Part shown: in pieces, positions 40,704 to 49,583 of the stretch
Layout of the letters: each line of letters begins with the position of its first letter
Numbering within the stretch: position 1 is the stretch's first letter
Source: an uncultured Neglectibacter sp.
GTDB taxonomy: Bacteria; Bacillota; Clostridia; Oscillospirales; Acutalibacteraceae
Reading direction: 5' to 3'
Length of the DNA: 61,225 nt
Assembly: GCA_937958185.1 (NCBI GenBank)
Contig: CALFFN010000012.1
Coordinates: forward strand, 1 to 61,225
The notes under the pieces: generated by a model
What the model was told of the DNA's origin: nothing
Database searches by the model: none
What the model saw: only the letters and a program-made list of their open reading frames with translations
Program-made: the position numbers and the translations under genes

Positions 40704-42660
40704 GGATCACGCCTCCTCCGTCTTCCGTTTTGAAGGTAATGCCGTCTTCGTCCCGCCCGGTAATGACGGCGCCAGCCAGAGGATCATCGTAGGCGGGCGT
40801 ATCGGGGGCGTCCTCGCCGTCTCCGTTTTCAGAAGAGGAAAGGGAGGAATCTTCGCCGCCTTCCGGCACAACAGGCTCCTCCGGCATATCTATGGTGGGC
40901 AGGGAAGAATTGTCCCCGTCCTGGGAAGGACCCTCCTCAGAGCCCTGCACCCGGACCTTTACGCCCTCCACCACGTCCGCTCCATAGGGGAAAGCAATGT
41001 AGTCGTCAATGGTCAGCCCGGATTTGATCTCCATGGAATACCCGTACAGGGAGCGCCCTGTCTGTACATACTGCTTTACAAGCCGGTTGTCAATGCCCGC
41101 CTTCATCACATAGGACCCGGAGGTGTCCTCCCGGATATAGGCGTTCTGAATGTACAGGGCGTCGGCGCTGCTTTCGTCCTGCAGGCTCAGGGTGATGTCC
41201 ACATACTGTCCGTTCTGGAGACCGTCCCCGTCTTCTACCACCGCGGTAAATTCATAGCTGGAGCTGTTGGGGTTGCCAGAGCCGTAGTAGCTCAGATTGG
41301 AGTCCGCCTCCAGCGGATAGTCGGCAATGCTGACGATCTGTGCCGTATAGACGTTGCCGGTCATGTAGTCGTTGACGGTAACGGAATCGCCCACCTGCAC
41401 AAGCCCCAGCACATTTTCCGAAAGCGCGCCGGATACATAGTAGGTGCTGTCGCCGGAAACTACCAGAAACGGCTTGTTTTCCGATAACGCGGTGTCCCAA
41501 TCGGTCAGCGTCCGCACAGTGCCGTCCACCGTACTGAGCACGGTGGAGTTTTTGAGCTGGAAATCCGCCTTGCGCAGATCCAGCTGCGCTTGCTTTTTGG
41601 CGGTCTGCAATTGCTTGATTTCTTCCTTCTTTTCAGCGATCAGCTGGGAAAGCTGCGCCGAGGTGTAGTTCATATCGTTATAGTTGTCGGCGCTGGGAGT
41701 GGGCGTTGCGCCGAACAGGTTTTCAATGGAATCCAGAGAGCTATATCCGGGAATGGTGCCGGAAGCCTCAATGCTGGCGGAGAGTTTGGTGCCGTCCAGC
41801 TTGAAAGCGGAAATCAGCTGCCCGTAGTTAGAGTTCCCGTCCCGCACCTCGAACAGGGCGGCAAAAGGAGAAACAAGCTGGCTGCCCGGCTGGGGAGAGG
41901 GGGTGGTTTCCGGCTCCGTGCCGTCCTCAGAGGAGCTGCTGTCATCTTCCTCGGTGTCGTCGTCCCCCTCGTCAGGCTCCGGCGTGGGCTGAACGCTGGT
42001 ATCCCCCAGCAGCCATCTCAGAAATTCCGGGGTCATGATGCAGTCCTTTGTGCAAAGGAACACATAGGGGTCGTCCGTCGTGCCGCTGCCCTGATAGGGT
42101 ACGGAATTTAAGTCCAGCTTGCTGTATACCGGTACATCGGGCGGAGGAACGGGGGTAGGTGTAGGCGTGCCCGTAGGACGCACCGTGGGGCGGGTAGTGG
42201 GTCTGCTGGAAGGACGGGTGGTGGGTCTGGGAGTGGCGGAAGGTTTGGTGTTCTGCAGCTTGCGAAGCTGCTTCTGGGCTTCCGTCAGGTTCACGTCAGC
42301 CTGTTTGACCGCAACCTCCTTCAGCCCCACGTCAAGCTCCAGCTGGGTCTTGTCATATTGCAGCAGAGGGTCGCCGATACGGACCTCCTGCCCCTCCTGC
42401 ACAAATATCTCGCTGACCACCTTGTCAGTGGAGGGGTACAATTCCTGAATATAGTCACTGATGACCATTCCCGAAGAGGAGCTCTGGTCGCCCCAATAGG
42501 AATCCGCCACCTGAGAAACGGGGATCACTTCCACGAATTTGCTGTCATTGCGGTACTGCAGGTAAAACCACAGTGCAATGATGAGAAGCACAGCCACCAC
42601 GGCGGAAATGCTTATCGCGATCAGGCGTTTATCTCTCTTTTTAGCTCTTCCTGCCGACAT
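40696..42660 (-). CDS. HlyD/MacA-type adaptor with low-complexity insertion in the hairpin
   Basis: 654 residues. One N-terminal membrane anchor (about 13-35). The biotinyl-lipoyl halves flank two coiled-coil arms (about 108-135 and 350-385). Between the arms lie a Pro/Thr/Arg-rich linker (about 140-170), a small folded segment with CTKDC, and an acidic stretch rich in Asp, Glu and Ser (about 225-258). The C-terminal end is again Asp/Glu/Ser-rich. Adaptors of Gram-positive MacAB-like systems often bridge permease and wall, but this insertion is unusually long. Confidence 0.88.
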   Translation of the reverse strand: MSAGRAKKRDKRLIAISISAVVAVLLIIALWFYLQYRNDSKFVEVIPVSQVADSYWGDQSSSSGMVISDYIQELYPSTDKVVSEIFVQEGQEVRIGDPLLQYDKTQLELDVGLKEVAVKQADVNLTEAQKQLRKLQNTKPSATPRPTTRPSSRPTTRPTVRPTGTPTPTPVPPPDVPVYSKLDLNSVPYQGSGTTDDPYVFLCTKDCIMTPEFLRWLLGDTSVQPTPEPDEGDDDTEEDDSSSSEDGTEPETTPSPQPGSQLVSPFAALFEVRDGNSNYGQLISAFKLDGTKLSASIEASGTIPGYSSLDSIENLFGATPTPSADNYNDMNYTSAQLSQLIAEKKEEIKQLQTAKKQAQLDLRKADFQLKNSTVLSTVDGTVRTLTDWDTALSENKPFLVVSGDSTYYVSGALSENVLGLVQVGDSVTVNDYMTGNVYTAQIVSIADYPLEADSNLSYYGSGNPNSSSYEFTAVVEDGDGLQNGQYVDITLSLQDESSADALYIQNAYIREDTSGSYVMKAGIDNRLVKQYVQTGRSLYGYSMEIKSGLTIDDYIAFPYGADVVEGVKVRVQGSEEGPSQDGDNSSLPTIDMPEEPVVPEGGEDSSLSSSENGDGEDAPDTPAYDDPLAGAVITGRDEDGITFKTEDGGGVILD

Positions 42661-42698
42661 AACCGTCCTCCTTTCTGCAAGCTTTCTTTATCCCAGTG

Positions 42699-44582
42699 TT
42701 AAGTTTCATCGTCAAAATCGACCTTGATGTTTTCAATTTCTATCAGCTTCCTGGGGCTGCCGGGAACCGGCTCCAAAGGCTCTGCGGGCTTTGCCGTCTC
42801 TACGGGGTCTTCCTGTGTCTCAGGCTCGGCGGAGGTTTCCTCCGGCTTGTCCCAAAGATGGGAAATGTCCAGCTCCGTTTTCAGCGGCACGCCAAATTCC
42901 CCGGCGGCAGACGGTGCTTGGGGAGGTTCTTCCGCCGCTTCAAAAGCAAACGCCGTGTCAAAGGCATCGACCGCTTCAGGCGCTACATCGGGCACACTGA
43001 CGGCTTCTTCTGCTTCCGGCTCAGCTTCTTCTACAGGTGCTTCCTCCGGCGTATCCGCGGCAGGCTCGCTGTCCATCTCCGCGCTGCCGGATCCTTCGAT
43101 GGTATGCTCCACCGTTTTTGATTCTTCTGCAAATTCTGCGGCGGCAGTGTCAAATTCCTCTTTGGGGTCAGCCCAAATGTCAAAGGAGATTTGGGCAGGC
43201 GCGCCGGACTTGGTAGTCCGAACAATCAACGCCGGGCTTTCCGTTTCTTCGGCAGTCTCCGCTGCGGTGTGTTCGGAAATTCCCGCCTTCTCTAAGAAAG
43301 CGTCCCCCGCGTCATAGGAAGCCTTTTCATCGGCGTCCAGCAAAGCGGCGATCTCCTGATCCAGGAACGTGTCCGATGTTACCTCAGCGTCTTCCGTTTT
43401 ACGTTCTTCCGTCTGCGCATCTTCCTGCGGCTCTGCAGTTTCTTCTATCGGCTCTTCCGCAGGAAGCTCAGAAGCTTCCTCAGGCATTGTCTCTGTTTCC
43501 GGCAGAATGACAGGCTCTGCTTCGTCTTCCGCGTTCTGCGCTGTTTCTTCCTGCGCAGGCACGGCGGCTTCCGGCTCGGCAGCGGGATTTTCCACCGCTT
43601 CCTCTGGGGTGCCCTGTTCTTCGGCAGCGGCGTCGGCAGCAGCCAGTTCTGCCGCAAAGGGGTCGAACTGTTCAAAAATATCGTCCGGCTCATCAGCCTT
43701 TTCCGGCTGCTCAAAAATGCTGGAAATCTCTACAGGGGCAGTTTTCCGAGCAGCTTCTGCCGTGGGCGTTTCCTGAGGGGTCACCTCTCTGGAAACGATG
43801 GGGGCGACGATATGCTGCCGGAAAGGAGCCTGCACCGCGGGCTTTTGCTCCGCTTCGGCAGAGGGTCCCCCGGCTTTGTCGGCAGTCTCGGTAAGGGGAG
43901 AGAGGAAATTTCCCTGGGCGTCTGTCAGCCGTCCATCCCGAATGTGCAGTGTGCGCTGGGCGTGGGCGGCGATCTGCGGCTCATGGGTGATCATAACGAT
44001 AGTGACGCCCTCGTCGTTCAGCCGCTGGAAAACCTCCATGATCTGCTCCCCGGCAGTGGTGTCAAGAGCGCCGGTGGGCTCGTCTGCCAGCAGGAGCTTG
44101 GGGTTATTTACAATGGCTCTGGCAATGGCAACGCGCTGACACTGCCCGCCGGAAAGCTGGGTGGGCTTAAATTCCGTTCGGTCGCCCAGTCCCACGCGTT
44201 CCAGCGCTTTCCGCGCCATTTCCAGCCGTTCCTTTTTTTTCACCCCGGCATAAAGCAGGGGAAGGGCTACATTTTCCACAGCGGACTGCCGGGGCAGCAG
44301 ATGAAAGCTTTGGAACACGAATCCAATGCTGTGCAGCCGCACCTGGGACAGCTTCAGATCGGTTTCGTTGGACAGGTCCTGATCCTCCAGCAAATACTCG
44401 CCGGAGGTGGGGGTGTCCAGACAGCCGATAATGTTCATCAGCGTGGTCTTGCCGGAGCCGGAAGGTCCCATAATGGCAAGATATTCCCCTTCCTCCACGG
44501 AAAGGGAAACATCTTTCAGCACAGGGACGTCCAGCTTGCCCTGCGTATAAGTCTTATAAATGTTCCGCAGCTCTAAAATCAC
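42699..44582 (-). CDS. MacB-type ABC ATPase with ~400-residue acidic C-terminal extension
   Basis: 627 residues. Residues 1-225 are a normal LolD/MacB ATPase: Walker A GPSGSGKTT (39-47), signature LSGGQ (143-147), Walker B LLLADEPTGALD (163-174), H-loop His200. Residues about 231-627 have no recognisable domain; they are rich in Glu, Ala, Pro and Thr, mostly predicted disordered, ending in an Asp/Glu tail. Typical homologues end near 230. There is no frameshift between the parts and the reading frame is clean, so it is a genuine fusion. The start overlaps the upstream adaptor stop by 4 bp (ATGA). Confidence 0.92.
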   Translation of the reverse strand: MILELRNIYKTYTQGKLDVPVLKDVSLSVEEGEYLAIMGPSGSGKTTLMNIIGCLDTPTSGEYLLEDQDLSNETDLKLSQVRLHSIGFVFQSFHLLPRQSAVENVALPLLYAGVKKKERLEMARKALERVGLGDRTEFKPTQLSGGQCQRVAIARAIVNNPKLLLADEPTGALDTTAGEQIMEVFQRLNDEGVTIVMITHEPQIAAHAQRTLHIRDGRLTDAQGNFLSPLTETADKAGGPSAEAEQKPAVQAPFRQHIVAPIVSREVTPQETPTAEAARKTAPVEISSIFEQPEKADEPDDIFEQFDPFAAELAAADAAAEEQGTPEEAVENPAAEPEAAVPAQEETAQNAEDEAEPVILPETETMPEEASELPAEEPIEETAEPQEDAQTEERKTEDAEVTSDTFLDQEIAALLDADEKASYDAGDAFLEKAGISEHTAAETAEETESPALIVRTTKSGAPAQISFDIWADPKEEFDTAAAEFAEESKTVEHTIEGSGSAEMDSEPAADTPEEAPVEEAEPEAEEAVSVPDVAPEAVDAFDTAFAFEAAEEPPQAPSAAGEFGVPLKTELDISHLWDKPEETSAEPETQEDPVETAKPAEPLEPVPGSPRKLIEIENIKVDFDDET

Positions 44583-45985
44583 GGGACAATTCCTCCTTCC
44601 ACGGAGGAAGCGGTGATGATATCCCCACTGCCGTCAGCGCCGCCGATCATATCGGAGCCATTGTCGAACATGGTATCCCCGTCGCCGGTGCTGTAGGAAT
44701 CTCCGCCGCCCTCAGGCGCAAACCCGTCCGTGTTCCCGGGAACATCGCCGCCAGCCATGTCGCCGCCGGGATACTCGCTCCCGCCTGCCATGTCAGGCTC
44801 GGGGGGCATCGCCGCCGAAGCGTCGGTGGTGGTGGGCATACCGGGCTTCAGGTCATCGCTGGGATAGGCAATGGAATCCGCCTTGGTGACGCCGCTCTTG
44901 ATCTCATACATATCGTTGCCGGAATCATATTCGCCCAGCAGGACCACACGTTTTTCCAGCTTGTCCTTCTCGTCCTTTGCCCACACAAAGCTGCCGCTGT
45001 CGTCATGGGCAATGTACATGGCAGGCAGCCACATACCTTCCTTTTTCACGTTGTCGCCCAAATCAGGCTCTATGTACACATGCTGCCCCAGCATCAGGCC
45101 TTCCAGATCATCCAGCAGCACATAGAAATTGTATTTGGAGCTTTTTTCGCCGGTGTCGCCGCCGTAATAGTACATGTTGTTGTTCTGGTCGGTGGAAGCT
45201 TCCCTGTCGATGGACTCCACCACGCCGTTCCAGACCTGGGCGGGGTCGATCCTGCTGTGCACCAGCACAGCCTGTCCCTCGGAAATGGCGGAAACATTCA
45301 GCTCGGAAACCGTGCCCTTAATGCGGTATTCCCCGGCGGACAAGATACTGATAAAGGCGGCGTTCTGCCCGGAGCTGTCCATTTTCGGGGTGGTGTTCAC
45401 TTCCTTGACGACGCCCTCTACCTCGGATACCACGTCGGCGTTGCCCAGGGATTCCTGCAATTTGTCGATCTCGCTCTTTTTCTTGGAGCTTTCGTACTCC
45501 TGCACCTTGATCTGCTGCTCCACAGACTGTATCTGCACCGTGTAGGCATACTGGTCGTCCTTGTCGGCGGCTTTTTTCTCTTTTTCCAGGGTGGTCAGCT
45601 GATTTTTATAAGAGCTGATCTGGTTGGAGATCTGTTCCTGGTCCAGCCGTGCCTGCTCCAGAGCGAACTGCATTTCCTGCGTATCGTAGCGGAACAGCAC
45701 ATCGCCGACGTGGACCTCGTCGCCCACGTTGACCAGCACCTCCGCCACGGTCTTTGTTTCATCTTTGTTGATCTTATAAGTCTTCTGCGGCTCCACAATG
45801 CCGGAATACCGGGGGTTCGACCCCGTATCCAGCCCGATAATGGAGGAGACGGAATTGACGTATACAGGCGACGCGCCCGACGCAGCCAGATAGTCCTTCA
45901 GCCAGAAGAACCATACGCAGGCGGCGATCACCGCCAAAGCGCCGATACAGCTCAAAGTAATAATAAGCGGCTTTTTATTCTTCAT
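44579..45985 (-). CDS. HlyD/MacA-type membrane fusion (adaptor) protein
   Basis: 468 residues. N-terminal membrane anchor (about 6-28); first lipoyl half near 70-105 (VLVNVGDEVHVGDVLFRYD); coiled-coil arm about 108-185; second lipoyl half with VSEVEGVVKEV; beta-barrel domain; C-terminal Gly/Asp/Met-rich tail from about 385. It is the first gene of the four-gene exporter operon, behind a strong promoter. Two adaptors in one operon is unusual for MacAB. Confidence 0.9.
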   Translation of the reverse strand: MKNKKPLIITLSCIGALAVIAACVWFFWLKDYLAASGASPVYVNSVSSIIGLDTGSNPRYSGIVEPQKTYKINKDETKTVAEVLVNVGDEVHVGDVLFRYDTQEMQFALEQARLDQEQISNQISSYKNQLTTLEKEKKAADKDDQYAYTVQIQSVEQQIKVQEYESSKKKSEIDKLQESLGNADVVSEVEGVVKEVNTTPKMDSSGQNAAFISILSAGEYRIKGTVSELNVSAISEGQAVLVHSRIDPAQVWNGVVESIDREASTDQNNNMYYYGGDTGEKSSKYNFYVLLDDLEGLMLGQHVYIEPDLGDNVKKEGMWLPAMYIAHDDSGSFVWAKDEKDKLEKRVVLLGEYDSGNDMYEIKSGVTKADSIAYPSDDLKPGMPTTTDASAAMPPEPDMAGGSEYPGGDMAGGDVPGNTDGFAPEGGGDSYSTGDGDTMFDNGSDMIGGADGSGDIITASSVEGGIVP

Positions 45986-46029
45986 AAAGGAGCAACCTCC
46001 CGAATATTGTCATCTCTACATGCTGTATC

Positions 46030-46058
46030 ATTATACCGCATAACGCACAACATATCAA
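46030..46058 (-). promoter_or_regulatory. sigma-A promoter of the MacAB-like operon
   Basis: TTGATA-N17-TATAAT on the minus strand. Confidence 0.8.
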
Positions 46059-46120
46059 CAAAAATTTGAAAAATTTACATTTTTGGAGAAAAAAACCGAG
46101 ACGGGGCAGTTTTTTTCGGA

Positions 46121-46157
46121 AAAAAGCCTGCAATCCTTCAAGGGATCACAGGCTTTC
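46121..46157. terminator. terminator after the lipoprotein gene
   Basis: AAAGCCTG/CAGGCTTT stem with an inner ATCC/GGAT pair; A- and T-rich flanks on both sides. Confidence 0.8.
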
Positions 46158-46180
46158 TAAAAAAATATTATTCAGGAAAC

Positions 46181-47200
46181 TTAATAACTCTCGTCTTCCC
46201 AGGCAGTAAATCCGCCGTCGCCGTCGGGGCAGAGGGGATAGCGGGAAATGTACTCGGAATCCCACGAAAGGTCTTCCAGCTCGTACCAGGAGATCTGCCG
46301 CGTCCAGGAGATCAGGCAGTCCTCATAGTCCTGATTCGCTTCTGCCAGGGTAATAAATTCGTCGTCCATTGCCAGGACCGTCATGGAGTGCTCGTATTCG
46401 TGCAGGCGAATATGGTCGCCCACGCGCAGCAGGTCGGAATCGTGGAAGACGTGCAGGGGCGCGTCCGTGCCGAATACCTGGTCGCTGAGCAGGCTGGCAA
46501 AGCCAAGGCATTGGCAGAGGGTGTCGGCGTAAAACAACCGTTCCGTAGCGCCGTTATAGAAATTGCAGTACAGCTCGCCGTACACGCTGTGCTCGCAGGG
46601 GGTATCGGAAACCAGAAAAGGGGTCTCCTCGCCGTAGGGGATATCCTGCCACATATGGTTCCAGTATTTTCCCTCCGGCAGCAGCGTGCGCAGCTCCTCA
46701 AATTTTTGCTGCTGGTATTCTTCCCAAAGGCTTTTTGAGGAGACTGTGCCGTCTTGGTCCAGACGATAGAGATTTTCCGCGTAGAGGTAGCCGGTGGAGC
46801 CGCTGAACTGGGTGGTCGTGTACCACATGGGGTCGTCTGTCTTTTCCAGCGAGACCTCTTCTCCGGCGGCGAGGAACAGCAGCTCGTTTTCAGCAGAGGG
46901 GTCGGAATAAACCCCGCCGTCCGTCCTCCACACTGCCCGTAAGGGAACAGGGGTCGCTTCCGGGGCTTCCGGGGAGGGCTCAGGCTTGTCCGGGGAGGGG
47001 GCAGCCTTGCTGGCGGCAGCGGAAACAGCAGAAGACGCCCTCCCCGCGCCTCCCACATGGCTTGACAGGGCGCTTGGGGAAGAAGAGCTCCGCCCGGCAT
47101 CGTCCGAACCGCAGCCCGCAAAGCAGGTCAATACCAGCGCGACACAGGAAAAGAGAGAGAGGATTCGATTGAAATGTTGGACGATTCTGTTCTGGGACAT
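46181..47200 (-). CDS. lipoprotein with SH3-like and papain-like (CHAP/NlpC-like) domains
   Basis: 339 residues. Lipoprotein signal with Cys30 in the lipobox LTCFAGC, then a Ser/Ala/Pro linker to about 88, an SH3b-like segment (RAVWRTDGGVYSDPSAENE to about 150), and a C-terminal domain with Cys229/Cys231 in CQCLGFA, a His in EYEHSMTVL and EAN, in the order Cys-His-Asn/Glu of papain-fold amidases. It may be a cell-wall peptidase or an inactive sensor. Promoter at 47242-47271. Confidence 0.7.
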   Translation of the reverse strand: MSQNRIVQHFNRILSLFSCVALVLTCFAGCGSDDAGRSSSSPSALSSHVGGAGRASSAVSAAASKAAPSPDKPEPSPEAPEATPVPLRAVWRTDGGVYSDPSAENELLFLAAGEEVSLEKTDDPMWYTTTQFSGSTGYLYAENLYRLDQDGTVSSKSLWEEYQQQKFEELRTLLPEGKYWNHMWQDIPYGEETPFLVSDTPCEHSVYGELYCNFYNGATERLFYADTLCQCLGFASLLSDQVFGTDAPLHVFHDSDLLRVGDHIRLHEYEHSMTVLAMDDEFITLAEANQDYEDCLISWTRQISWYELEDLSWDSEYISRYPLCPDGDGGFTAWEDESY

Positions 47201-47241
47201 AGAAAAACTCCTTGCCGCAATGTGGAAAATTACTTCTCAAA

Positions 47242-47271
47242 AGTATACCGTGTTTTCCGAGATGTTGTCAA
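47242..47271 (-). promoter_or_regulatory. sigma-A promoter of the lipoprotein gene
   Basis: TTGACA-N18-TATACT on the minus strand. Confidence 0.75.
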
Positions 47272-47302
47272 TCCGTTTCCTGTAAACGCTCTGTGAATTT
47301 TC

Positions 47303-47331
47303 TTGATTTCACAGGCAGGTTTCATTATAAT
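47303..47331 (+). promoter_or_regulatory. sigma-A promoter of the RNase H gene
   Basis: TTGATT-N17-TATAAT. Confidence 0.8.
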
Positions 47332-47411
47332 AAAAAGAAAAGCTGAAATCAACCTGAAAACGGAGATCGGGCGAAAAGCGTTCTGCGGGAAAAGGAAGGC
47401 ACGAAAAAGGT

Positions 47412-48050
47412 ATGGCAAAAAAGTTTTATGCGGTAAAAAACGGGAAGGACGGCGTCAGCGGCATTTACCTGACCTGGGAGGAATGTAAGACCCAGGTAGA
47501 GGGCGTTTCCGGCGTGCAGTATAAAAGCTTTCCCACCCCGGAGGAAGCGGCGGCGTTCCTTGCCGGGGAAAAGGCGGCAGCTCCATCAGCAAAAAAGCAG
47601 AAGCCAATGGAGCCGCCGGAGTTCCCTTACAGGGAAAACACGGCTATCGCTTATGTGGACGGCAGCTATCAGGCTTCCACCGGGGAATTTTCCTGCGGCG
47701 CCGTGCTGTTTTACGAGCATGAAAGGGTGGACTTTTCCCAGAAGTACGACAGGGCGGACCTAGCGGAAATGCACAATGTCGCCGGGGAGATCATGGGCGC
47801 TGTCACGGTCATGCGGTACTGCGTTCGGCAGGGGATCCCCGCAGTGGAAATTTTTCACGATTATGAGGGCGTGGCGAAATGGGCGACCGGGGCGTGGCAG
47901 GCAAAAAAAGCGGGTACGCAGGCATACGCCGAGTTTTGCCGGAAGGTCGCCGCACGGCTGGGGATTACCTTTACCAAGGTAAAGGGGCATTCCGGCGATT
48001 ACTGGAACGAGGAAGCCGACCGTCTGGCGAAAGCAGCGCTTAGTCTTTAG
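47412..48050 (+). CDS. rnhA: ribonuclease H with N-terminal caulimovirus-type (viroplasmin) domain
   Basis: 212 residues. Residues 1-47 are the RNase H1 hybrid-binding domain (KKFYAVKNGKDGVSGIY, YKSFPTPEEA). The RNase H fold follows from about 77: YVDGSYQ (first Asp), GEIMGAV (Glu), FHDYEGV (Asp) and EEADRLAK (last Asp). It removes RNA from RNA-DNA hybrids. The ATG follows AAGGAAGGCACGAAAAAGGT. Well-formed promoter. Confidence 0.93.
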   Translation: MAKKFYAVKNGKDGVSGIYLTWEECKTQVEGVSGVQYKSFPTPEEAAAFLAGEKAAAPSAKKQKPMEPPEFPYRENTAIAYVDGSYQASTGEFSCGAVLFYEHERVDFSQKYDRADLAEMHNVAGEIMGAVTVMRYCVRQGIPAVEIFHDYEGVAKWATGAWQAKKAGTQAYAEFCRKVAARLGITFTKVKGHSGDYWNEEADRLAKAALSL

Positions 48051-48060
48051 TTGTTAGCTG

Positions 48061-48230
48061 TTAGAAAGGGCAAGTGCGCAGTCCTATCAAGCGGGGCGCT
48101 TGAGGGGGCACGGCTCCCTCAAAATAATTTCGCCCAAGATGGCAGTTGGGGACAGATAACGCTTCCCTGGGCGAAATGCAGAACGTAGGGGAAAGGGCGT
48201 TTCTCATTTCTCATTTCTAACTTCTCATTG
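48061..48230. other. intergenic region with nested inverted repeats
   Basis: No gene. Contains TTGAGGG/CCCTCAA (48100-48122), a perfect 10-bp pair ATTTCGCCCA/TGGGCGAAAT (48127-48136 with 48168-48177) and three imperfect TTCTCATTT units near 48201-48229. It could be a degenerate MITE. Confidence 0.4.
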
Positions 48231-48232
48231 TC

Positions 48233-48273
48233 AAAAAAGGTACCCGGCAGGCTGACCGCCGGGTACCTTTTTT
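48233..48273. terminator. bidirectional terminator
   Basis: AAAAAAGGTACCCGGC pairs perfectly with GCCGGGTACCTTTTTT across a 9-nt loop. Confidence 0.93.
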
Positions 48274-48276
48274 GAT

Positions 48277-49446
48277 TCAAATATTTTTGATTGCTTTTTC
48301 CAGGCGCTCCAGTGCAGCTTTCAGAACCCACTGGGGACAGGCAAGGTTCACGCGCTCAAATCCGGCGCCTTCCTCGCCGAACACATAGCCCTCGTCCAGG
48401 AACAGCTCGGCTTTCTGTACCATCAGCTCCTCCAACTCCTCCTTGGTCTTGCCCAAAGCGGTGCAGTCCAGCCACATGAGGTAGGTGCCCTGCAGGTCAA
48501 CAGGCTTGATCTCCGGCAAATGCTCTTTCAGGAACTTTACCGCGAACTGATAGTTGCTCCAGATCACGGAAATGGCTTCCTCCATCCAGGGGCGGCACTG
48601 GGTGTAGGCGATACGGCAGGCTTCCAGCCCCAGCGCGCCGGGCGCGGAATGCCCCTGCACCTCCTGGAATTTTTCCCGGTCCTCCTTGTTGGGAATGATG
48701 ATGTTGGAGGTCTGCATGGCAGCCAGATTAAAGGTCTTGCTGGGGGCGGTGCAGACGATGATCTTGTCGCCGAAATCCCCTGCCTGGGCAAAGACCGTAT
48801 GGGTATGCCCGGGCATGATCAGGTCGGAATGGATTTCGTCGCTGACGACCCGCACATCATGCTTCAGGCAGATCTCGCCCACCCGCTTCAGTTCCTCCTT
48901 TGTCCACACGCGCCCTACCGGGTTGTGGGGATTGCAGAAAATCAGCATTTTGGTGTCTTTTTCCGCGGCGATTTTATCCAGCAGGTCAAAATCAATGGTA
49001 TAATTGTTGTCCCTGTAGATCAGGGGGCAGCGCCTGACTTCGCAGTTGCTGTTTTCCACCGCCATGTAGAAGGGATAGTATACCGGGGGCATGACGATCA
49101 CGCCGTCGCCGGGCTGGCAGAAGGTTTTCACCAGGGTGAACAGCGCGGGCACAACGCCCAGCGTACAGACGATGGATTCCGGCTTCACTTCCCAGCCGTG
49201 CTCCTGCTTCATCCAGCCGCATACGGCGTCATAATAGGCGTCCGTAGGACCCGTGTACCCCAGAATGTGGGTGTCCATGTACTTTTTCAAGCCCTCGCCG
49301 ATCTCCGGGGCGTTTTTGAACTCCATGTCCGCCACGGAGAAGGGCACGATACCGGGGGACAGGTCGGGCTTCTTTTTCTTCATTTCGTCCCATTTGCCGG
49401 AGCCTGTGCCGGTGCGGTCTACCAGCGTTTCAAAATCGTATTTCAT
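48277..49446 (-). CDS. patB: PatB/MalY-type PLP aminotransferase (cystathionine beta-lyase)
   Basis: 389 residues, fold type I PLP enzyme of the MalY/PatB group. The PLP-binding Lys is about 237 in TAPSKTFNLA; NPHNPVGRVWT and SDEIHSDLI give the other cofactor contacts, and VPFSVADMEF is the MalY/PatB N-terminal motif. It probably cleaves C-S bonds of cystathionine or cysteine. ATG 49446 has TTTGGAGGAA upstream; the longer frame lacks an RBS. Clear promoter at 49503-49531. Confidence 0.92.
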   Translation of the reverse strand: MKYDFETLVDRTGTGSGKWDEMKKKKPDLSPGIVPFSVADMEFKNAPEIGEGLKKYMDTHILGYTGPTDAYYDAVCGWMKQEHGWEVKPESIVCTLGVVPALFTLVKTFCQPGDGVIVMPPVYYPFYMAVENSNCEVRRCPLIYRDNNYTIDFDLLDKIAAEKDTKMLIFCNPHNPVGRVWTKEELKRVGEICLKHDVRVVSDEIHSDLIMPGHTHTVFAQAGDFGDKIIVCTAPSKTFNLAAMQTSNIIIPNKEDREKFQEVQGHSAPGALGLEACRIAYTQCRPWMEEAISVIWSNYQFAVKFLKEHLPEIKPVDLQGTYLMWLDCTALGKTKEELEELMVQKAELFLDEGYVFGEEGAGFERVNLACPQWVLKAALERLEKAIKNI

Positions 49447-49502
49447 GAAAATTCCTCCAAATTTTGGCAGGAACCGATTTGTTCCCTGCCGTTTCTGCAA
49501 AA

Positions 49503-49531
49503 ATACTAAATCTTTTTCCGGGCTTTGTCAA
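49503..49531 (-). promoter_or_regulatory. sigma-A promoter of patB
   Basis: TTGACA-N17-TAGTAT on the minus strand. Confidence 0.8.
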
Positions 49532-49583
49532 CACTTCTCCCGTCTTTTTGAATTTATCAGACAGCCCTGCACACCAGGGTGTT

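Noticed and set aside
39450..40733. 427-codon + strand open frame
   Set aside because: Antisense shadow of the MacB-type permease.
42119..42260. Tandem short repeats in the adaptor gene
   Set aside because: Low-complexity Pro/Thr/Arg codons of a linker.
48201..48229. TTCTCATTT repeats as a CRISPR or VNTR
   Set aside because: Only three imperfect short units; too few to support either.
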